This document shows positions 44,096 to 53,375 of a stretch of DNA of 64,000 nt, piece by piece. Below the pieces are notes generated by a model that saw only the letters and a program-made list of their open reading frames with translations, had not been told where the DNA came from and did no database searches. A program made the translations under genes and the position numbers. The stretch's first letter is position 1; each line of letters starts with the position of its first letter. The DNA is taken from contig JAIBAN010000041.1 of assembly GCA_019695185.1 (NCBI GenBank), positions 1 through 64,000 of the forward strand, given 5' to 3'. This DNA comes from Blastocatellia bacterium (GTDB lineage Bacteria > Acidobacteriota > Blastocatellia > Chloracidobacteriales > Chloracidobacteriaceae).

Positions 44096-45778
44096 TTACC
44101 GGGTTACTTTGCGCTCGCTCACACTCTCCGGCTGAGCCTTTCTGGATTTCTCAAGCAAAGCATGCGCGTTTGGCAACTCGGCAATCCCGCGTAAAACCTG
44201 GGCGTCGCTGGCAATGGCAATCTCAGTTGCGGTTTCGGAGCCGTAAGCGGCAGTCACCACTTCCGTGCGCAACTGCTGTTTTACAAAAGCCAGATTTTCC
44301 TCAATCATGGCCGAAGTAACTCCGAAATCATTCCCTTTTTCCGCCACAAACTTTTTGAACGCCTGAACCAGCTTGTCCGAAACCGGATACTCCGCGTCAT
44401 TGAGCGTATGCTGGAATGTCGTTCCTTCCACTTTGTAGTCCGAAAATCCGGCAATCTGTCCATTGACCAGCAACCGCCCAAAAGCAAAGGTCGCGTCAAG
44501 CAACCGAATTTGATTCAAGGTAAAGAGGGTTGGTGCCACCTTGACATCAGGCTCGATTCCGGAACCGCCCTGCACGACCCGCTTGGAGTCCGTTTGAAAC
44601 TCATTGTTTTTACCGGTGGGGCGCGCACCCGTACCGGTAAAACCCTGCTTTTCGTAATCGTACTTTGACACCCCGTCGTAATTGCGCTGAATCAGCCGCC
44701 CGCTGGGTGTAAAGTATTTGGCTGAGGTCAGCGTCAGGCCATAACCACCGGGAACCATATAAATGGTCTGAACCAACCCCTTTCCAAAGGTCGTCTCGCC
44801 AACCAGAATTCCCCGGTCATGGTCCTGAATTGCGCCGGAAACAATCTCTGAAGCACTGGCTGACCCATTGTTGACCAGCACCACCAAATCCGATTGATCC
44901 GGGTCGAGGTTGGTAGCCAGGAAATTGCGCTCCACCGGCAGCCCGCTTGGACCACGCCCTTTGTAGGAAAAGATTTTTTGCCCTTTTCCAATAAACTGAT
45001 CCACCACCACGCGGGCCGACTCGACCAATCCTCCCGGATTGCCCCGCAAATCCAAAAGGATGGCTTTTGCCCCTTTGGCCTTGAGGTCTTTTAAGGCTGC
45101 AATCACCTCTTCGCCCGTGGTGCGCTGAAATTCGCGGCGCAACCCGATATATCCAATTCCCGGCTTCACCAAAAAGCTGTTGGTGACTGAAGGAAACTCA
45201 ACCGAGTCACGCACCACCCGAAAGGTCAATGGGTCTGGGACACCCGGACGTTCCACCGTGACATTGACCGGTGTGCCACGCAGTCCCCGCAGGTTATTTC
45301 GCACTTTATCCACATTCCACCCTTGGGTGGATTGCCCATCAATGGCCGTAATGTGGTCGCCATAGCGTAAGCCGGCCCGCAAGGCAGGAGTATTCTCAAA
45401 CGGGGCCAGAATATAGATTTTTCCATTATGTGGAACAATCGTGGCTCCAACGCCGGAATATTGGCTGGCCTGACGATTGCGAAACTCGGTGAATTCTTCT
45501 TTGTTCCAAAAATGGGAATGTGGGTCCAGAGTGGTCAGCATGGAGTCAATCGATGCTTCAACGGCCCGCTCATAATCAATCGAACCAGCGTAGTTGTCTT
45601 CAACCACAGCCAGTGCTTCAACCAGCGATGCAGTCACCCGTTTTTCAATTTCCGGATCGCCGTTAGGGGAAATCTGCGGTGCGGCAAAGGTCAGCCCCTG
45701 ACAGGCAAGCGAACCAGCCACCACCATCGAGAGCATCATTGCCCGTGGCCGCTGTAAAAATCGGTACGGTTTATTCAT
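44096..45778 (-). CDS. S41-family C-terminal processing peptidase
   Basis: 560 residues from ATG 45778, where AGGA and a signal peptide (MMLSMVVAGSLACQGLTFAA) support the start; a longer frame to 45931 has neither. The order is an N-terminal helical region, a PDZ domain (YSGVGATIVPHNGKIYILAP...GDHITAIDG), and the S41 protease core with the catalytic Ser in NNGSASASEIVSGA and Lys in GETTFGKGLVQT, a Ser-Lys dyad. CtpA-type proteases cleave C-termini of periplasmic or secreted proteins. A long C-terminal part (about 420-560) is less conserved. It ends at a strong terminator. Confidence 0.92.
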   Translation of the reverse strand: MNKPYRFLQRPRAMMLSMVVAGSLACQGLTFAAPQISPNGDPEIEKRVTASLVEALAVVEDNYAGSIDYERAVEASIDSMLTTLDPHSHFWNKEEFTEFRNRQASQYSGVGATIVPHNGKIYILAPFENTPALRAGLRYGDHITAIDGQSTQGWNVDKVRNNLRGLRGTPVNVTVERPGVPDPLTFRVVRDSVEFPSVTNSFLVKPGIGYIGLRREFQRTTGEEVIAALKDLKAKGAKAILLDLRGNPGGLVESARVVVDQFIGKGQKIFSYKGRGPSGLPVERNFLATNLDPDQSDLVVLVNNGSASASEIVSGAIQDHDRGILVGETTFGKGLVQTIYMVPGGYGLTLTSAKYFTPSGRLIQRNYDGVSKYDYEKQGFTGTGARPTGKNNEFQTDSKRVVQGGSGIEPDVKVAPTLFTLNQIRLLDATFAFGRLLVNGQIAGFSDYKVEGTTFQHTLNDAEYPVSDKLVQAFKKFVAEKGNDFGVTSAMIEENLAFVKQQLRTEVVTAAYGSETATEIAIASDAQVLRGIAELPNAHALLEKSRKAQPESVSERKVTR

Positions 45779-45948
45779 GGAACAATTCCTAATTTGGTGT
45801 GGGGATATGTGTTTGTGACGAGTCTCAGGTTGAAACGCCGTTCCCAGGTGGAAGGTTTCACCCAACAACGCTTTGGAGCCGTGTCGGATTCTCCGCCTCA
45901 TGGTTTCCTTCGTCAAGCCATATCTCCCCAAAGCATCACTTTCAAAAC

Positions 45949-45988
45949 AAAAAGAGCATGACGCTGCCAGATCGCCATGCTCTTTTTA
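45949..45988 (-). terminator. Terminator with a 12-bp perfect stem
   Basis: AAAAAGAGCATG (45949-45960) pairs exactly with CATGCTCTTTTT (45976-45987), with a 15-nt loop. The A/T runs at both ends make it usable on both strands. It most likely ends the minus-strand propeller gene at 46129-50274. Confidence 0.8.
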
Positions 45989-45998
45989 AGTTCTGAAG

Positions 45999-46113
45999 CT
46001 TGAGTTTTGAGTTTTGAGTTGAGGAATGGTTTTTTGAAGTACCGTCAGCAGTTGGGTATAAACCTTAACAGCAGCGGCATTTAACCTGCAAAACTCAAAA
46101 CCCGAACCTCAAT
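45999..46113. repeat. Inverted GAGTTTT heptamer arrays
   Basis: The left arm (45999-46022) has three GAGTTTT units. The right arm (46088-46113) has CAAAACTCAAAAC followed by CCGAACCTCAATC. It lies between the terminator at 45949 and the next gene's stop. The same heptamer is the inner array of the elements at 12184 and 15797. Confidence 0.85.
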
Positions 46114-46128
46114 CATCACATCCAGGGA

Positions 46129-49100
46129 TTACTTCTTTGGTCCGCCCAGGTATTCACCCAGCACGCTGCCAAAAATATCTTCCGAACCATTGCGCAAATC
46201 AGTCCAGACCACAATTGGAGCAGCTTTGGTTTGGGCAACCCCCAGGCGATATCCCAGGTTAAAGAGATAATCCCGGTTGGAGTTGGTCACCGAAGCATTG
46301 GATGGCAGATTGCTGATGCGTTCAGCCGAAGTACCAAAACTCTTTCCGCCATCACTAGAACGAACCACAAACACATCGCCCCGTGCATTGTCGGCACTCG
46401 TTGAGGTGCTCACAAACGCCACCGTGATCAACCCGTCGGTGCTGACCGAAATGGCCGGGTTAAATTGGTCGCCAATGGCTTCCTGGCTCAAACGGTTGAC
46501 TGCCCAGGTGGAGCCGGCATCTTCGGTCATGGCAAAAAACACATCCATTCCGGCTCCCACGCCGGTTAAAACTCCATAGACCCGTTTGGAGTTCTTTGGA
46601 TCCACAGCCAAGGTCAAGCCCGGCCCAACTCCGGCATCCGGCATAGCCGGAATTTTGGTTCCCAGCCCCAGACCCGTACTTGCAATCCGCACAGGCGGGT
46701 TGAAGACTACGCGAGGTTCCGTTACCCGGCTGGAGGCAACCTCCAGCGACTTGGTGGAAAGATTATTCCATCCCACAAAAACCTGACCACCGGGTGTCAC
46801 CACCATGGTCGGGTTGAAAACCTGTCCGTAAGCAACTGTTGCAGGCAGGCCCCCATTCACTTCCCGCACCTGAATCATGCTGGTCCGCGCCAGGGTACTG
46901 TAGGTTTCCCATGCCAGATACGTATTTCCGCCAGCGCCCGCAGCCAAAACCGGGCGTCGGGCAAATACATTGTTGCCGGCGGGATAAGCAGCCATAACGA
47001 TGGGGTCAGAGAACCGGCCATTTGCATAGCGATACAGAACCAACGAGTTTGCATCCGACTCAGGATTGTTCAGAACGGAGGAAACAAGCAACTCACCTTT
47101 GGCTGAGAACGCCAAAGCCGGCATTTCTCCGCCGAAATAGGAAGTTCCGTTGGCAGTTGTGGGCAGGGTCAGTGTCCGCCAGGTGTTTCCGCTGTCTTCC
47201 GTCAGGGTCACTTCCACATTGTGGGTCGTATAGTTTGTGGCAGCCACGGCAACCCGGTTGGGGTTGGTTGGATCCGAAGCCGTGACCGGTGAAGTCTGGC
47301 GGCCGGACCCTGCAAGCAGCGGCTGATTTGAAGCTGCATTGCCTCCCAAAGTCAGGTTCTTCACCCCACCGGTTCCGGAACCGTTCTGGGCCCGGAGTGA
47401 TTCAAGGTATTCCTTCGTCACGTCAACCTTCAGTGAACCAAGCAGACCGGGACGTGGTGAAGCCGGTTGGGTGCCATACAAATCCACATAAAACTGTAAC
47501 AAGGCCGCTCCGCCAGTGTAGCAAACCACAAACTGGGTCTGGTCGGTTCCTAACACCGGGAAGTTGGTCAGCGGCAGGCCGGAGACGTCATTCAGGACGG
47601 TCTGGATATCACCTTCCACCCCCGCCAGATTATCTGCTGTGGTCAGTGTAAAACCACAAGCCGGGCAGGGCGTGGCTGACCGCTGGGTATTCACCCGGAA
47701 ATAAATCGGTCCGGTAATGGTTGGCCCCGTCAAATTGGTCGCGGTGACATCCAACGTCAGAAATTGTGGGGTACAGAAAGCCGTGCTGAACGTGGCATTG
47801 TTGACAACCAGCCCAGCCTGCGAATTGGACAAGGTTGCCGGACTGAGTTTGCAGTAAAAGGCATCCTGAGCACCGCCGCCATAAGCAGGTTGAAACGAAT
47901 TGGGAGGTTCGGTCGCCTCAAGCGGTGTTCCACTGGTAAAGTTGGTATTGGTGGGAAATCCATTCCCGCTGGGTCCAGCTCCGCCTGACCGGGTATAACC
48001 GGTGAACACCACGTCGGTGGCTCCGCTGAAGGATCCTTGCGTGGGAGCCGTGGCAATCCCATACCCTTCTTCATTATTGCCGTTGCCGCCAATTTGGGTG
48101 GAGTAACCCAGCGAAGCAGCACCGGAACCAGTGGTAATAAACCGCGCCACAAAAGCGTTTGAAAAAGCGGGGGTGCCGCCGTTGAAACCGGTTACCTGCA
48201 CATCAAACTTGGCCGGAAAGTTGGTTGAATTGGTGGTGCCCACCACGTAGGCACTGGCACCTGAAACTGCAATCCCGTTGCCTGCATCACCCGCAGTTCC
48301 ACCCAGGAAACTGGAATAGAAGAGTGAGGCGGCCCCGGCAGTGGCCGTATTGATCCGGGCCATAAAAGCATCGGTGGTCCCCCCCCCGTAGGTGGTCTGA
48401 AAGGCACTGGGGGTGGTGGGGAACCCTCCACCGGTGGTGGTCCCGGTTACAAAAGCGGTGGTTCCGGCCACCGCAACACCAAACACGCGGTCCACTCCCG
48501 TTCCCCCCAGATAGGTTGAATACTGCAAAGCCGATGCTGGAGGATTCGCTGTATTGAGGCGCGTAACAAACCCATCCGTGCCGCCGTTGAAGGTGGTGTC
48601 AAAGGGAGCAGTGGTACCTGCTGTGGGAAAATTGTTTGACCCTGTGTCACCGCCGACATAGGCAATGGTGGTCGAGGCTGCGATTGAACGACCGGAATCA
48701 GTGCTGGAACCACCCAGATAGGTCGAATATCCGAGCGAAGTGGCACCACTGTTGGCTGTATCAAGCCGGGTTAGAAAGGCATCGCTGCTGCCATTGAGAG
48801 TGTTTTGGAAGGGGGTTGCCGACAAGGGAAAGGGAACGGTGGCCCCAAATCCAAGTTGAGCACTGGCAGTATCTCCCGTGATAAAAGCGTTGGTCCCAAC
48901 CACCGCCACGCTAAAACAGTTTTCGTCGGAATCGCCGCCCAGGTAGGTGGAATAGACCAGGGAAGCAAGGTCAAAGTCAAATCGGGTCAGGTAGGCATCC
49001 GAAGTAACCGTTCCCAAACCGTCGTTGGATAGTGTGGTTTGAAATGCATTTCCAGCAGTAACGGGAAAATCCGTCGCATTCGTGGTGCCACACAGATAGA

Positions 49101-50274
49101 CGTTATTTGAGTTGACCACTGCAATCCCGGTTCCGGAATTGGTGGCGGCTGCCGCACTGACATCCACACTACCCCCAAAGAAAAAGGAGGCATCAACTTG
49201 CCGCCCATCGCTGGAAACCCGGCTGACAAACCCATATTGACCACCACCAGCAGGGCCAAAATTCAAGGTTGAGCCAACCGGCGGAAAACTGGCCAGCGCA
49301 CTGCCTGCCGTATTTCCTGCGACATAATACTGCCCAGTGGCTTGGTCCACGGCAATGGCATTCCCCTGGTCAGAGCCGGTTCCGCCCAAATAGGAAGAAG
49401 CCAGCAGGATGGGGTCAATCACCAACGGCTTGGTTGCATCGTAAGCCCCGACCTTGAAACCGATGTCACGGCCATTGATCGTGTAGGCTACTTCAACTGG
49501 CTGCCGCAGTTTGTTCACCAGTTGATAGGCAACCGGTTTTTGTTGACAGACCACGCCATGCGCGGTGGTCAGTTCCAGTTCCCCGTTTTGGTTGAGGCGC
49601 ATGTTTTTGACACCGCCGAAATTCAGCCGCACGGTTTTCGGATCGGCTCCGGCAGCCACAATCACGTCATATTCCAGTTTTTTGTCGTGGCCGTAATACA
49701 CCACATCCACCCCGGGATAGACTTTTTCATAGCGGACGTTGTGGTAGGTGGTGATATTCCGCAACCATTTCGCCGGATCGTTTCCAACAAAGTAATGGGC
49801 TTTGCCCATCATCCGGTCACCGTAAATCCGGGCGGAAGGGTTTCCTCCCTTAAATTGCAGGCTGACGGTATCGGCCACCGGGGCGGTTGATTTGGCTGCC
49901 GATTTTCCCTTCCCGGTCTTTTTCACCGGAGGGGTGGCGTCCATTGTCAAAAGAACTTCATTGTTTGTGAATAAAACATTGTAACCACTGCTGTGTGATA
50001 AATACTTAACCTTGGAATGAGCCTGTCCTTGATTGACTTCAAAACTCATTGGAAGTTTTTGATAGTCTTCCCGCAACTCGTTCAATTTATCGGAGCTGAC
50101 GGCTGAAGCAGGAGGCAGGGCTGAGGCAAGAGGGGCAGATGGGGCACTTGAATGGGCACTGGTTGTGGAAACCGGCAGGGCAGCCGGCCAAACAAGCAGG
50201 CTGCTCAGGGCGGCCATCCCCAGCACCTTCAGATTGCGCGGTCTGAAATACGCTCGCGTTGGTGTAAGTGGCAT
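46129..50274 (-). CDS. Giant secreted SBBP beta-propeller protein
   Basis: 1381 residues. The ATG at 50274 has AAAGGAG eight bases upstream and begins a signal peptide (VLGMAALSSLLVWPAALPVS). The N-terminal 260 residues match the domain that precedes SBBP propellers (FEVNQGQAHSKVKYLSHSSG, YPGVDVVYYGHDKKLEYDVI). Seven SBBP-type repeats follow, each with a Y-S-T-Y-L-G-G-like motif (for example YSTYLGGDSDENCFSVAV), giving one seven-bladed propeller. Residues about 1000-1381 look like a sialidase/BNR-type propeller (EDSGNTWRTL, EDAGSTWAVNR, SSDGGKSFG) with a short Cys pair segment CPACGF earlier. No catalytic site is evident. Probably a large extracellular adhesive or binding protein. Confidence 0.87.
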   Translation of the reverse strand: MPLTPTRAYFRPRNLKVLGMAALSSLLVWPAALPVSTTSAHSSAPSAPLASALPPASAVSSDKLNELREDYQKLPMSFEVNQGQAHSKVKYLSHSSGYNVLFTNNEVLLTMDATPPVKKTGKGKSAAKSTAPVADTVSLQFKGGNPSARIYGDRMMGKAHYFVGNDPAKWLRNITTYHNVRYEKVYPGVDVVYYGHDKKLEYDVIVAAGADPKTVRLNFGGVKNMRLNQNGELELTTAHGVVCQQKPVAYQLVNKLRQPVEVAYTINGRDIGFKVGAYDATKPLVIDPILLASSYLGGTGSDQGNAIAVDQATGQYYVAGNTAGSALASFPPVGSTLNFGPAGGGQYGFVSRVSSDGRQVDASFFFGGSVDVSAAAATNSGTGIAVVNSNNVYLCGTTNATDFPVTAGNAFQTTLSNDGLGTVTSDAYLTRFDFDLASLVYSTYLGGDSDENCFSVAVVGTNAFITGDTASAQLGFGATVPFPLSATPFQNTLNGSSDAFLTRLDTANSGATSLGYSTYLGGSSTDSGRSIAASTTIAYVGGDTGSNNFPTAGTTAPFDTTFNGGTDGFVTRLNTANPPASALQYSTYLGGTGVDRVFGVAVAGTTAFVTGTTTGGGFPTTPSAFQTTYGGGTTDAFMARINTATAGAASLFYSSFLGGTAGDAGNGIAVSGASAYVVGTTNSTNFPAKFDVQVTGFNGGTPAFSNAFVARFITTGSGAASLGYSTQIGGNGNNEEGYGIATAPTQGSFSGATDVVFTGYTRSGGAGPSGNGFPTNTNFTSGTPLEATEPPNSFQPAYGGGAQDAFYCKLSPATLSNSQAGLVVNNATFSTAFCTPQFLTLDVTATNLTGPTITGPIYFRVNTQRSATPCPACGFTLTTADNLAGVEGDIQTVLNDVSGLPLTNFPVLGTDQTQFVVCYTGGAALLQFYVDLYGTQPASPRPGLLGSLKVDVTKEYLESLRAQNGSGTGGVKNLTLGGNAASNQPLLAGSGRQTSPVTASDPTNPNRVAVAATNYTTHNVEVTLTEDSGNTWRTLTLPTTANGTSYFGGEMPALAFSAKGELLVSSVLNNPESDANSLVLYRYANGRFSDPIVMAAYPAGNNVFARRPVLAAGAGGNTYLAWETYSTLARTSMIQVREVNGGLPATVAYGQVFNPTMVVTPGGQVFVGWNNLSTKSLEVASSRVTEPRVVFNPPVRIASTGLGLGTKIPAMPDAGVGPGLTLAVDPKNSKRVYGVLTGVGAGMDVFFAMTEDAGSTWAVNRLSQEAIGDQFNPAISVSTDGLITVAFVSTSTSADNARGDVFVVRSSDGGKSFGTSAERISNLPSNASVTNSNRDYLFNLGYRLGVAQTKAAPIVVWTDLRNGSEDIFGSVLGEYLGGPKK

Positions 50275-50778
50275 GGGTGTACTCCTTTGAGACTGTAGGG
50301 TCGAAAGCAATTCCAGGTTAGAAATCTGGATTGCGGAACCTCTGTTTGAGAGCTCCGCTTTCGAACAAAAACTGTTTCCGGTTGAAGAAAGCAGGTCAAA
50401 GAGCAGTGTGTTCGGTTTATCCCAGCCGAAACAATAGCCTTGAAAAACCAAACCGAGGCAAGAAAATCAAAGAAAAACCTGGGATGAGTGCGTGAAAGGT
50501 ACTTCCCTTTCGGGATTGAAGTTGATACCCGGTATATCCGAACAAGGTTGGAAAGGAAAGGCAACCCTGTCACGGATCCAAATCAAGAATGAGGATGACT
50601 GCCGCTGGTTCGGTTATCCAGTCGCTCATCAATTGAAAAAGCGACTTTGTTGAAATGATTGCAATTGAGTTGAAGGTTTGCGCTCTGAAACAGCCCTGTC
50701 ATCTTGGCATAAATACTGTCTTTTGGCAAAGGTACAGGAAAGAATTGTAAAGTCACGTTAAGCACCAGGGACCGGAAA
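50275..50778. other. Gap between two propeller genes
   Basis: 504 bases with no supported gene. It must hold the promoter for the giant propeller gene on the minus strand, but no clear -35/-10 pair is seen. Confidence 0.35.
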
Positions 50779-50893
50779 CCGAGGGCTGAGGGCTGAAACA
50801 GGAACAAGCGCCTCCTGCCCGCTTTTTCCCAAACAAAATCAAAGGAAAAGCCTGGCTGTCAGCGCTTGGTCCCCAGTCCTCAGTCTTTGGTCA
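50779..50893. repeat. Inverted GGGCTGA/GGACTGA heptamer arrays
   Basis: The left arm (50779-50795) is CCGAGGGCTGAGGGCTGA. The right arm (50872-50893) is CCCCAGTCCTCAGTC-type. It ends five bases before the stop codon of the NHL protein gene. Confidence 0.75.
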
Positions 50894-50897
50894 GGGG

Positions 50898-52934
50898 TTA
50901 CCTGATTTTACCTGGACTGCGAAACTGTCCCGTTCCGGTGCCGGCACCATTGGGGGTTCCCACCAGTTGCCAGGGGCCGGGTGTGGTAACCGGGTTGACC
51001 GCTCCCTGGAGGCGATGGCTTTGGGTGTCAGCCACCACGATGGCCGGCTGCCCCACAGTGCCGCCAATCAAACCCGCATCCACGATGGCTACACCTTCCG
51101 CACCGCGCACCTGCCCCAACGGAGGGGCGGTCAGGCTTGTACTTAACGAACAGAGGACCGGTGACGACCCGCTGTTTCCACCGATAAAGCGGGTGACCCG
51201 ATTATTTCCCGTGTCGGCCACATAAAGATTTCCCGTATCATCCACGGCCACCCCTTCCGGGGCATTGACTTGACCAAATGGCACTGAACCAACCCCTCTT
51301 CCGGCCACCTGAACCGTGGTTCCCGGTGTCGCGTTGGCACTGGGAATCCGTAAAATCCGGCTGTTGCCCCGGTCGGCAATAAAGAGCCGGTTGTTGGTAT
51401 CAATCGCCAAACCGCGCGGGTCGGTCACCTGCCCGGCTCCCGTCCCGCCGGAAGCCAACACGGTGGGGGCTCCGAGCGGGCTGCTTTCATCATAGCGGAG
51501 CACCTGATTGGCTCCGGTGTTGGAAACATAGAGGTGTCCGCTCAAATCGAGCGCCAGTCCCTGCGGTCCGACCAGCCCGGCAGTGGCAAAGTCGGCCCAG
51601 GTTCCGCCGCCGTTGACCGAGTAAATCACTTTGTTGTGGCCGGTGTCCGCCACATAAATCCGCTGGCCGTCAATCGAAGCCGTCACGGCTTCCGGCAGCG
51701 AAAGGGTGGGTGTTGTCAGCACTGTCCAGGCACCGCTCTCATATTTTTGCACCCGGTTGTTATAGGTGTCGGCCACAAACAGCCGGGTCGCCTGTACCGT
51801 CAGCACGGTCAAGGAAGCGTTGTTTGAGGTGGCGCTGCCGCAACTGTTGGTCACCACACAATTGTAGTTGGAGGCGGCATCCCCACTTCCAACCGGATTG
51901 ATGGTTAAAGTGGCGGTGGTGGCCCCGGAAATATTGCCACCGTTGGTCAGGTTGGTCGTTCCCTTGCGCCATTGGAAACCGAGCGGGGCGGTTCCGGAAG
52001 CAGCCACCGTAAACGAGGCCGAACCGCCCGGTGAAGCCGTGGCGTTGCCTGGGTGGGTGGTGATGGCGGGCGCAGTGCAGGAGCCAACCAGTTCCCAACC
52101 AAAGTTGGCAACCGGAGCACCTCCGAAGTTCTGCTGGGTTCCTGCCGGGTTATTGACGAGAAATGAACCAGCCGCCGTTGTCAGGAAAAAGGTGTCGGTG
52201 CTGCTGCCGATATCTACCGGGTTAAAAATCCCCATGCCGAAATTATCCAATTGGGTCTGGGTCGCGCCGGTCGCACCTGTGTTGTTATCAAAGGTTATTC
52301 CCGCCCAGATGGTCCCGCTCGGCACTGTCAGACTCGTCCCCAAATTCCCGTTCACAGTAACTACTGACGAAGCACCAAAAGATATGGCGTTGAAGGTAAA
52401 CCCGGCAATAATTGTGCCAGGGCCTCCGCCAGAGCCGTTGTTTTGGTAAAAACGAATCCGTGGCCGCACGGAAACAGCAATTGCATTCAGGTTCGACACT
52501 ACAAACCGAACCGTCGGAATAGTCCCTCCGGCAGTGAGCGTCAAATTATCCGTAGCCATTCTGGTAATGAGGTTGCCTGATTGATTGGCGGTGCCTCCGT
52601 TTGAAAACGCCTGCCCGGAAAACGTGGTGACGTTGGAATAAACCGCCGCCGGGTCAACCACACGGGGCGCAAATCTGCTTTTTTGTTTCAAAGAGACGGT
52701 TTGAGTAGTAATTTGACTGGCGGGAACTTCAATCTCAGGGCCGTCAAAAGATTCAGCCGGAAGCACGATTGGCCCCTGATGCGGCCCAGCTTGTGGTGTC
52801 GTTATTTGTGTTGATTGTACTTGTGGGTGTGGGTTGGCCACTGCTCCCTGCGACACCAGGAGTGACTGCCCTCCGACCAAAAGAAAACACAAGACACTCA
52901 GGAGCAACCGATAGGATGGTTTTATAGACATCAT
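50898..52934 (-). CDS. Secreted Ig-like and NHL-repeat beta-propeller protein
   Basis: 678 residues with a signal peptide (YRLLLSVLCFLLVGGQSLLV). Residues about 70-290 form a beta-rich domain with VSNLNAIAVSVRPRIRFYQN. Residues about 290-375 are an Ig-like domain with GSASFTVAASGTAPLGFQW and a Cys pair (YNCVVTNSCG). Residues about 380-678 are NHL-type propeller repeats, each with motifs such as LFVADTYNNRVQ, IYVADTGHNKV and LYVADTGNNRVTR. NHL propellers bind ligands and often have no enzyme activity. GAGG lies ten bases before the ATG. It is followed downstream by the giant propeller protein on the same strand. Confidence 0.87.
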   Translation of the reverse strand: MMSIKPSYRLLLSVLCFLLVGGQSLLVSQGAVANPHPQVQSTQITTPQAGPHQGPIVLPAESFDGPEIEVPASQITTQTVSLKQKSRFAPRVVDPAAVYSNVTTFSGQAFSNGGTANQSGNLITRMATDNLTLTAGGTIPTVRFVVSNLNAIAVSVRPRIRFYQNNGSGGGPGTIIAGFTFNAISFGASSVVTVNGNLGTSLTVPSGTIWAGITFDNNTGATGATQTQLDNFGMGIFNPVDIGSSTDTFFLTTAAGSFLVNNPAGTQQNFGGAPVANFGWELVGSCTAPAITTHPGNATASPGGSASFTVAASGTAPLGFQWRKGTTNLTNGGNISGATTATLTINPVGSGDAASNYNCVVTNSCGSATSNNASLTVLTVQATRLFVADTYNNRVQKYESGAWTVLTTPTLSLPEAVTASIDGQRIYVADTGHNKVIYSVNGGGTWADFATAGLVGPQGLALDLSGHLYVSNTGANQVLRYDESSPLGAPTVLASGGTGAGQVTDPRGLAIDTNNRLFIADRGNSRILRIPSANATPGTTVQVAGRGVGSVPFGQVNAPEGVAVDDTGNLYVADTGNNRVTRFIGGNSGSSPVLCSLSTSLTAPPLGQVRGAEGVAIVDAGLIGGTVGQPAIVVADTQSHRLQGAVNPVTTPGPWQLVGTPNGAGTGTGQFRSPGKIR

Positions 52935-53190
52935 AAACGTTAAACCTCGCTTAAACCTCTCCGAACTGAATCGGGCTGATTGTGTGGTAAATCAAAACAA
53001 ATGAAGATTTTGCAAGCCAAAATCATCACAACCCAGACTGAACATGCAGGATCGAAAGTGAACCAGTGGGATGGTTCCAGGGATGGCTTATGCTTGAAAA
53101 TTTGAAGAGGGGAACTGGATTTCTACTGAATCAGGATTGTATCCCGCCTGGAATATTTGTCAATTAAATGGATAAACCCGGCAAATCAAA
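52935..53190. other. Gap upstream of the NHL protein gene
   Basis: 256 bases without gene or array; probably the promoter of the minus-strand NHL gene. No convincing promoter pair seen. Confidence 0.3.
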
Positions 53191-53355
53191 GTCTTGAGGG
53201 TCTTAGGAGTCTTGGGAGTCTTGGGAGTCTTGGGAGTCTTGGGAGTCTTGGGAGTCTTGGGAGTCTTGGGAGTCTTGGGAGTTTGAAGCAATAAACAATG
53301 ACAAGTACTTATAGTGACAGGATTTTTTCTTGTCACTTGTCACCTGTCACCTGTT
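53191..53355. repeat. 9-nt CTTGGGAGT array plus inverted GTGACAG units
   Basis: Bases 53192-53281 are about ten tandem copies of CTTGGGAGT (the first two degenerate), the longest uninterrupted array in the window. It is followed by TGACAAG and GTGACAG (53299-53321) and the complementary CTTGTCACTTGTCACCTGTC (53329-53353). Confidence 0.93.
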
Positions 53356-53375
53356 TTTGACTCCCCAAACTATCC

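Noticed and set aside
53191-53290. Tandem repeats as a CRISPR array
   Set aside because: The units are 7-9 bases and directly adjacent, without unique spacers, and there are no cas genes. The same holds for the other arrays.
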